Assembly: GCA_007695205.1 (NCBI GenBank)
Contig: REEF01000657.1
Location: 1-11,208, forward strand
DNA from: Planctomycetaceae bacterium
Lineage (GTDB): Bacteria > Planctomycetota > Planctomycetia > Pirellulales > Pirellulaceae
DNA: 11,208 bases
Direction of reading: 5' to 3'
The translations under genes were made by a program, and so were the position numbers. This document shows, in pieces, positions 9,301 through 11,208 of the stretch (the stretch's first letter is position 1; every line of letters begins with the position of its first letter). The notes beneath the pieces are model-generated. The model was not told the origin of the DNA. It did not search any database and saw only the letters and a program-made list of their open reading frames with translations.

Positions 9301-11208
9301 GGGAATCACGATCAACGGGTTGCTGGACAGGTCCAAATGCGTCAAACGGTTCAGCACACCATACTGTCCGCCCTGATGCATGTAGCGATAGTAGCGCGAA
9401 TCGTTGTTCGAAACACTGGAATCTTCGAAACGTTCCAGTCCAAAATACATGCTGGTGTGGCCGTTGGCCTCGGTGATTGGGTTGGCCAGGGTGCCCTTGG
9501 TGGTGACCCCGCCGCGGACGAATCCCTGGGCGAGGTTGCCATTGACGGGCGACGAGCCGGGGGTCCGGCTGTTGTCGGGCGCCGGATTGATGCCGTGCCC
9601 GGCGTCCGTCCCACGGGTGGTGGTCGGATGCCATAAGTTGAAGTCCAGTGGCGAGAAAGCCAAACCGGTGATGTTGGACCTGGGGATGCTGATCGTGGTC
9701 GAATCGGCGATAGCACTGGTGTCGACGATTTCTACCAACACCTCCGAATCGGCGGGCAGCGGATCGTAGCCATACATGGGATCGCTTCGCCACTGCATGG
9801 CCGCCAAAGTCTGGCCCGAATACTGGCCTTCGAACAGCACGCGCAACGGCGCCACGTCCAGCGGACCGCCGGTCACGGTGACGTCGCCCGGGTTGATATT
9901 CGGGAAAGCTTCCAAAACGCGCCGCAGGCTGGGCACCGCTACTTGGGTGACGTCGACTTGGACGGTCTGAGGCGCCGGAGTCAGATCGTCGCCGTTGCCG
10001 ATCATCGGGGTTTGATCTTGACCTGCGTACTGGCCCGTGAATTCTACATCGTAGGGACCGCCGGCGACGCCGGTAACGACCACATCGCCCGGATTGATAT
10101 CGGGCAATGCTTCCAAGCGATCGCGAACGCTGGTTACCCCCTGGGTGATCGTCAGTACTTCCACGTCGGGCACAAAACCACCGGTCAGGCCGGTAGGATC
10201 GCCGATCAGCTCGGGTACATCCCGGCCACCCAAGTTGCCGACAAACTCGATCTGAATCGCATCGGCCGGGAGGGCTCCGCCAGTTAGTACGACGTCGCCC
10301 ACGTTGATGTTCGGTAACGCTTCCAAACGCGTCAGGACACTCGTGCGGCCGTCGACAATGGTACCGATCTGCACGATCCCGTCATTCAACGTGCTGTTCT
10401 GCACCTGAAGTGCCGAAATGTTCTGCCCACCCAGATCGTTCTGGAAGCGGAGCACCATGTTATTGACCGGCAGTTCCAGGTCGGGCCCGATAAACAGGTC
10501 GAACAGACCAATCGATGGCAATTCGACCAGGGCCTGACGAACGCTGGGCGTTCCGTGCTGAATCTTCGTCACATCCGCATCGCCGTTGTCCAGAAGTGTG
10601 TCATCCGGTTCCAGGCTCGGCAGGACCGCTCCGGCCAAGGCCCCAACGAATTCGATTTGGACCGGATTGGGCAACGGCCCGCCAGTGACCTGCACATTGC
10701 CCTCGCCGATATTCGGCAGCGTTTCCAAGGCAACCCGGACAGCCGCTGCGGTCGCATTGCGCGCGATCGGATCGGTCGTCTCGTCCGTTTGGTAATCGAA
10801 CCGTAGCGTGAACGTGCCGCCGGTCGGCGGGCCACTCAGTTCAAGTTCCTGGATTTCGTTTCGTCCATCTCCCGTTGATGGCGCGTTCCAACCGATTCGC
10901 CTAGTCATCTCGGCATCCAGTTGCAACTGGAAGGAGCCTGAGTTGGGGGTGCCACCGATGATTCCGATGACTTGCTCTTCGTCGATATCGTCCGTCAAGG
11001 GAGCATCGTAGGCGATGGGCAGGGTTGTCTGGCTGCCGAATTCAAGCAGGAAGGTGCCGCCCGTCGGATTGCCCGTCAGGCTGACCTGCTGCACTTCGTT
11101 GATGCTCTCGTCCGCCGGCGCATTGTAGGCGATCGGGTCGGTTGTCTGGCCATTGAACTGCAGCGTGAAGGTACCGCCCGTGGGATTGTCAGCAAGGGTG
11201 ACCGTTTG
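1..11208 (-). CDS. Internal part of a giant multidomain surface/secreted protein (both ends outside window)
   Basis: One register is open from base 11208 to base 1, giving 3736 residues with no stop codon found, and the register is identical at both edges, so I see no frameshift. Domain order is: eight beta/alpha repeats, a jelly-roll-like sandwich, a parallel beta-helix, a split Ig-like domain, a split GEVED domain and eight cadherin-like repeats. There is no signal peptide, anchor or dockerin because the termini lie outside. By eye there are no Cys and about 22 Lys, while Asp, Gly, Thr and Val are abundant, as in exported calcium-binding repeat proteins. Related architectures are known from planctomycete giant proteins. 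The exact function is unknown; a surface stalk or adhesin is the likeliest role. No membrane segment or catalytic motif was recognised. Confidence 0.96.
373..1254 (-). repeat. Cadherin-like repeats 6 and 7, a recent duplicate pair
   Basis: Both repeats are exactly 147 residues (814-1254 and 373-813) and align without a gap. About two thirds of positions are identical by eye. Blocks conserved in both include LTGTPEEI, HGVTYTVPD, FNNN and PITVRPINDPP; the loop before FNNN and the residues around DVDAxETPPG are also shared. Both keep the acidic DVDAxET segment that normally binds calcium between repeats. No other adjacent pair in the window matches this closely. Confidence 0.9.
1255..2601 (-). 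repeat. Cadherin-like repeats 3-5, long subtype
   Basis: Repeats run 2137-2601, 1717-2136 and 1255-1716, each ending in an NDPP linker (2125-2136, 1705-1716, 1243-1254). All have the additional segment of the tandem-95-like subtype: FRGSQADVNAALDGLQYAP, LTGTPAALNATLAHATGIVY and ITGSPVKITNTLTNATGLQF. Each is followed by an asparagine-rich strand and a DLGN or EDHGNTGGG loop. Lengths are 155, 140 and 154 residues. The DLGN loops, rich in Asp and Asn, are plausible calcium ligands. Confidence 0.85.
2602..2979 (-). other. Cadherin-like repeat 2
   Basis: The repeat is bounded by NDPP linkers at 2968-2979 and 2590-2601. Signature parts are LNEDAGAQEVSGW (the acidic NEDxG calcium-type start), LTFEVAPNANGDAVIEV and FTISVRPI. 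It is 126 residues, shorter than the following six because it lacks their LTGTxxxxNxxL segment. Repeats like this form rigid calcium-stiffened rods in surface adhesins. Confidence 0.85.
2980..3621 (-). other. Cadherin-like repeat 1, interrupted by a small alpha/beta module
   Basis: The repeat opens with NTAPVLTAPIG (3589-3621), has an acidic calcium-type segment RFDDDDITNGNGD, the strand LTYSATLLG, and closes with LTLTYLPHQNG, VVTAADQ, VSDTVTITV and the linker VNDPP. In normal cadherin-like repeats LTYSA and LTLTYxPxQNG are separated by roughly 25 residues. Here an insert at about 3124-3465 (about 114 residues) separates them. It contains HIQLKARQAGPAGEAI, VTVNGSTISVELNT and a helix TAQQLVNAVNAHSQAS. 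The interrupted fold is readable on both sides. Confidence 0.75.
3640..3951 (-). other. GEVED domain (residues about 2420-2523)
   Basis: The domain runs from DEDGIRF (3931-3951) to the name-giving GEVEDY at 3640-3657. In between are strands with VVTVSGGNGMLDGW, the loop DWNNNGRFDAGE (3814-3849), and a FARFRLS strand. The DxNxNGxxDxxE loop has the spacing of an EF-hand-like or dockerin-like calcium site and is a hallmark of GEVED domains, which occur in large secreted proteins of planctomycetes and Bacteroidota. Function is unknown; a structural, calcium-stabilised role is usual. Its leader is displaced upstream by an inserted block. Confidence 0.9.
3952..4932 (-). repeat. Three DG modules inserted between GDDAN and DEDG (residues about 2093-2419)
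   Basis: Three modules can be read. At about 4585-4890: DDGGDFSITDADGRQ, a helix PRALAENIVATINES and strands GLIQIAG. At about 4260-4584: DDGDTLTIDAVTFTF, a helix PEILVRRIIQAVDAV and strands GVFEVHG. At about 3955-4260: DGNLFTLADG, VVFEFDSDNN, a helix TAANIAAAINQAVDAG and strands SVSLVPF. The third is closest to the consensus. The middle copy is compressed: its two hairpins are fused and a loop with PAPVAPEITDI is added before the helix. The block as a whole is 981 bases and keeps the register. Confidence 0.75.
4933..5106 (-). other. DFGD/SDGARH leader of a split GEVED domain
   Basis: DFGDLPDDP at about 5080-5106, FRTLLASDGARH (5029-5064), LRLGHLLDVEVQGQP and GDDAN (4933-4947) match the leader that normally runs directly into DEDG and the GEVED domain in planctomycete and some marine bacterial surface proteins. 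The usual continuation after GDD is an Asp-rich loop and then DEDGVxF. Here that continuation is delayed by 327 residues and reappears at 3951. Confidence 0.7.
5107..5202 (-). other. Closing strands of the SbsA/Big_5-like Ig domain
   Basis: LPGIRDRAGNFLKSNQ (5155-5202) and DGETRFTIILG follow the module block. The GIxDxAGN turn and the RFTI strand are the standard last elements of SbsA/Big_5-type Ig domains, so this stretch most simply completes the domain begun near 7128. It is immediately followed by the DFGD leader of the GEVED region. If a complete small Ig domain were hidden elsewhere in the preceding block this assignment would change, but I saw no other TYxVxL strand close enough. Confidence 0.6.
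5203..6873 (-). repeat. Six tandem DG modules inside the Ig-like domain (residues about 1446-2002)
   Basis: Modules lie at about 6745-6870 (short, hairpin only), 6493-6744, 6076-6465, 5749-6075, 5440-5748 and 5265-5439 (lacks the first hairpin). The best copies show DGDTFTISNG, VVFEFDNN, a helix and a closing strand. Hairpin starts include DDGDQFLIRD, ADGEQFTIEF, NDNEIFTIND and TDGETFQVTR. Second strands include TVTFEFDTDG, TVTFEFDLDG and LTFEFNNDG. Helices include VEDVAQAIYQVLQ, SEQLAQLVIASI, TQDRLARMIQDAI, GAAVAQAMITAIGNAG and AENMAGAIISAIN. No catalytic motif is present. Acidic loops suggest metal or calcium binding, which is inference. I do not recognise a named family with confidence. 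Confidence 0.8.
6874..7302 (-). other. Linker and first part of an SbsA/Big_5-like Ig domain
   Basis: Near the start is a VDPVDGNGLDRDPNATVVYR segment (about 7226-7285). The Ig-like part starts near DPLTVHPNTVSMTRDG (about 7084-7128), followed by LRLTPASAIWESDRTYVISL (about 6910-6969) and RYLLTAADG (6868-6894). In SbsA-type Ig domains the strand TYxVxL is normally followed within a few residues by a GxxDxAGN strand-turn. Here that element is found only near 5173-5202, after six inserted modules. There is a local expansion too: the segment VEQTQVVPFDPTDPGDALL lengthens the B-C region compared with a compact Ig domain. Confidence 0.6.
7303..7545 (-). other. Choice-of-anchor-Q-like tail of the beta-helix
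   Basis: Directly after the beta-helix come FRDPQRGNFYLMPGSVAID (about 7487-7545) and, about 60 residues later, a VFRDRGAVEAADF segment (about 7297-7335). These match the usual closing motifs of many beta-helix surface proteins, NFxLxPGSxAID and DxGAxE. Together they mark the C-terminal end of the helix. Between them are YGQLRVDLPWADP and other strands. The motif is diagnostic of position in the architecture rather than of an activity. Confidence 0.7.
7609..8082 (-). other. Right-handed parallel beta-helix (residues about 1043-1200)
   Basis: Successive coils carry the asparagine-ladder pattern typical of parallel beta-helices: IIENNTITHADGFGIAIL, VVQNNIVAYSGDGGIAFLG, RIVNNTIYGSPSQTGTGILV, TILNNILSGLQTGIEVG and TISGWNLYQNN. 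That is about five coils; the first is followed by a longer loop (about residues 1059-1090). Folds of this type (pectin-lyase-like, NosD/PbH1 repeats) occur in polysaccharide lyases and in surface proteins. No catalytic Asp/Lys/Arg set of a lyase was recognised and lysine is nearly absent, so a structural or sugar-binding role is more likely than catalysis. The fold is clear from the pattern; the specificity is not. Confidence 0.8.
8083..8580 (-). other. Beta-helix N-cap region with one inserted DG module
   Basis: The segment starts with VPRRLEGGYQLEIRRGPDY at about 8580-8524 and ends with SYNRRGDANFRREQ at about 8083-8124, directly before the first beta-helix coil. Between them lies a DG module at about 8176-8447. 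It has DGMQFAIAG, IFEYDTDGQ, a helix TARELAGRIRTAINS and closing strands ending in ARIDLVDAVDV. The flanks read like one cap structure leading into the helix, so the module probably forms a loop excursion. The flanks are not a domain I can name, so the split is less certain here than further downstream. Confidence 0.55.
8656..9645 (-). other. MAM/jelly-roll-like beta-sandwich domain (residues about 522-851)
   Basis: Three motifs in order support a concanavalin-like or choice-of-anchor-J type sandwich: SRDDGVTW at 9070-9093 (compare the SxDGGxTW motif), WRQARVDLEVYAGQ followed by LKLRFDF at about 8824-8892, and GFYIDDIIVG at 8677-8706. Upstream are aromatic-rich strands, including MLYFNYFLETEN and the segment FSLEGYNAADKP. 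Such domains often bind carbohydrate or protein ligands on the cell surface, but no binding residue can be assigned here. The segment 9460-9645 (LWHPTTTRGTDAGHG and a Gly/Pro-rich stretch) may be an N-terminal extension rather than part of the fold. The family call is by motif only. Confidence 0.65.
9781..10851 (-). repeat. Five long beta/alpha repeat units (LPNIxxGDVxVTGG type)
   Basis: Units lie at about 10552-10851, 10348-10551, 10138-10347, 9937-10137 and 9781-9936. The recurring core is a helix (VRVALETLPNI, VRQALVELPSI, LTRLEALPNI, VRDRLEALPDI, LRRVLEAFPNI), then a strand such as GDVVVTGG, a Pro-rich turn, and a strand ending in an EFVGxLAG or EFTGQYAG type motif. The first unit also has the full GGTFTLRF hairpin. 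The second unit diverges after its helix: it carries LRFQNDLGGQNISALQV and lacks the VTGG strand. The period is roughly 67-100 residues. Repeats of this kind are familiar from planctomycete giant proteins but I know no established function. They probably form a spacer or stalk. Confidence 0.8.
10852..11208 (-). repeat. Three short N-terminal-side repeat units of 39, 39 and 41 residues
   Basis: Unit 1 occupies 11092-11208, unit 2 10975-11091 and unit 3 10852-10974. Units 1 and 2 share the pattern QxVxLxxNPTGGTFxLxF followed by QTTxPIAYxAP, at exactly the same 39-residue period. Unit 3 is diverged: it has NSGSFQLQL and IGWNAPSTG in the same places. Each unit is only the hairpin half of the longer units that follow; the helix and the second strand pair are missing and the chain passes straight into the next hairpin. 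Unit 1 starts at the window edge, so the array very probably continues beyond 11208. The fold and role are unknown. Confidence 0.85.

Noticed and set aside
9310..9363. A leucine-rich-repeat-like phrase, NRLTHLDLSSNPLIVIP
   Set aside because: Only a single copy, lying inside the sandwich-domain region; no adjacent repeat of the required 20-29 residue period.
1..11208. Search for a defence system, mobile element, RNA gene or operon
   Set aside because: The whole window is taken up by a single coding frame; no transposase, recombinase, nuclease, inverted terminal repeats or RNA structure was noticed.

Overview
The window is the interior of one enormous gene on the minus strand. Read as its reverse complement, codons in one register (plus-strand triplets starting at 1, 4, 7 ...) run from base 11208 to base 1 with no stop codon that I could find. 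The register is the same at both edges. I see no start region, stop codon, ribosome binding site, promoter, terminator, RNA gene or intergenic DNA. At least 3736 codons (a fragment of close to 400 kDa by a rough per-residue estimate) are present, and both protein termini lie outside. Residue numbers below are window residues, with residue 1 encoded at 11208-11206.

The organism is most probably a planctomycete, perhaps of the Pirellulaceae. This is inferred from the roughly 60% GC look, the GEVED domain with its DFGD...SDGARH leader, and cadherin-like repeats joined by NDPP linkers. It also fits the combination of a parallel beta-helix, an Ig-like domain and many small repeats in one giant secreted-type protein. 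Composition is that of an extracellular protein: rich in Asp, Gly and Thr, about 22 Lys and no Cys by eye.

Layout from the N-terminal side (high coordinates) to the C-terminal side: (1) about 11208-9781, an array of eight beta/alpha repeat units with helices of the type VRxALExLPxI and strands of the type GDVxVTGG; (2) 9645-8656, a MAM/jelly-roll-like beta-sandwich; (3) 8580-8083, a cap region holding one DG module; (4) 8082-7303, a right-handed beta-helix with a choice-of-anchor-Q-like tail; (5) 7302-5107, a linker and an SbsA/Big_5-like Ig domain split by six DG modules; (6) 5106-3640, a GEVED domain split by three more DG modules; (7) 3621-1, eight cadherin-like repeats, the first interrupted by a further small module and the last cut by the window edge.

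The main observation is the nesting. The DG modules (a D-G-x-x-F-x-I hairpin, a V-x-F-E-F-D strand, then an A-x-x-(I/V)-x-x-A-I helix and closing strands) are not simply strung between domains. They appear to sit inside loops of at least three recognisable host domains, and possibly a fourth, so the two halves of a host fold lie up to about 560 residues apart. The likely role is a cell-surface or secreted stalk or adhesin stiffened by calcium; that is inference. I see no defence system, mobile element, CRISPR array or biosynthetic cluster.
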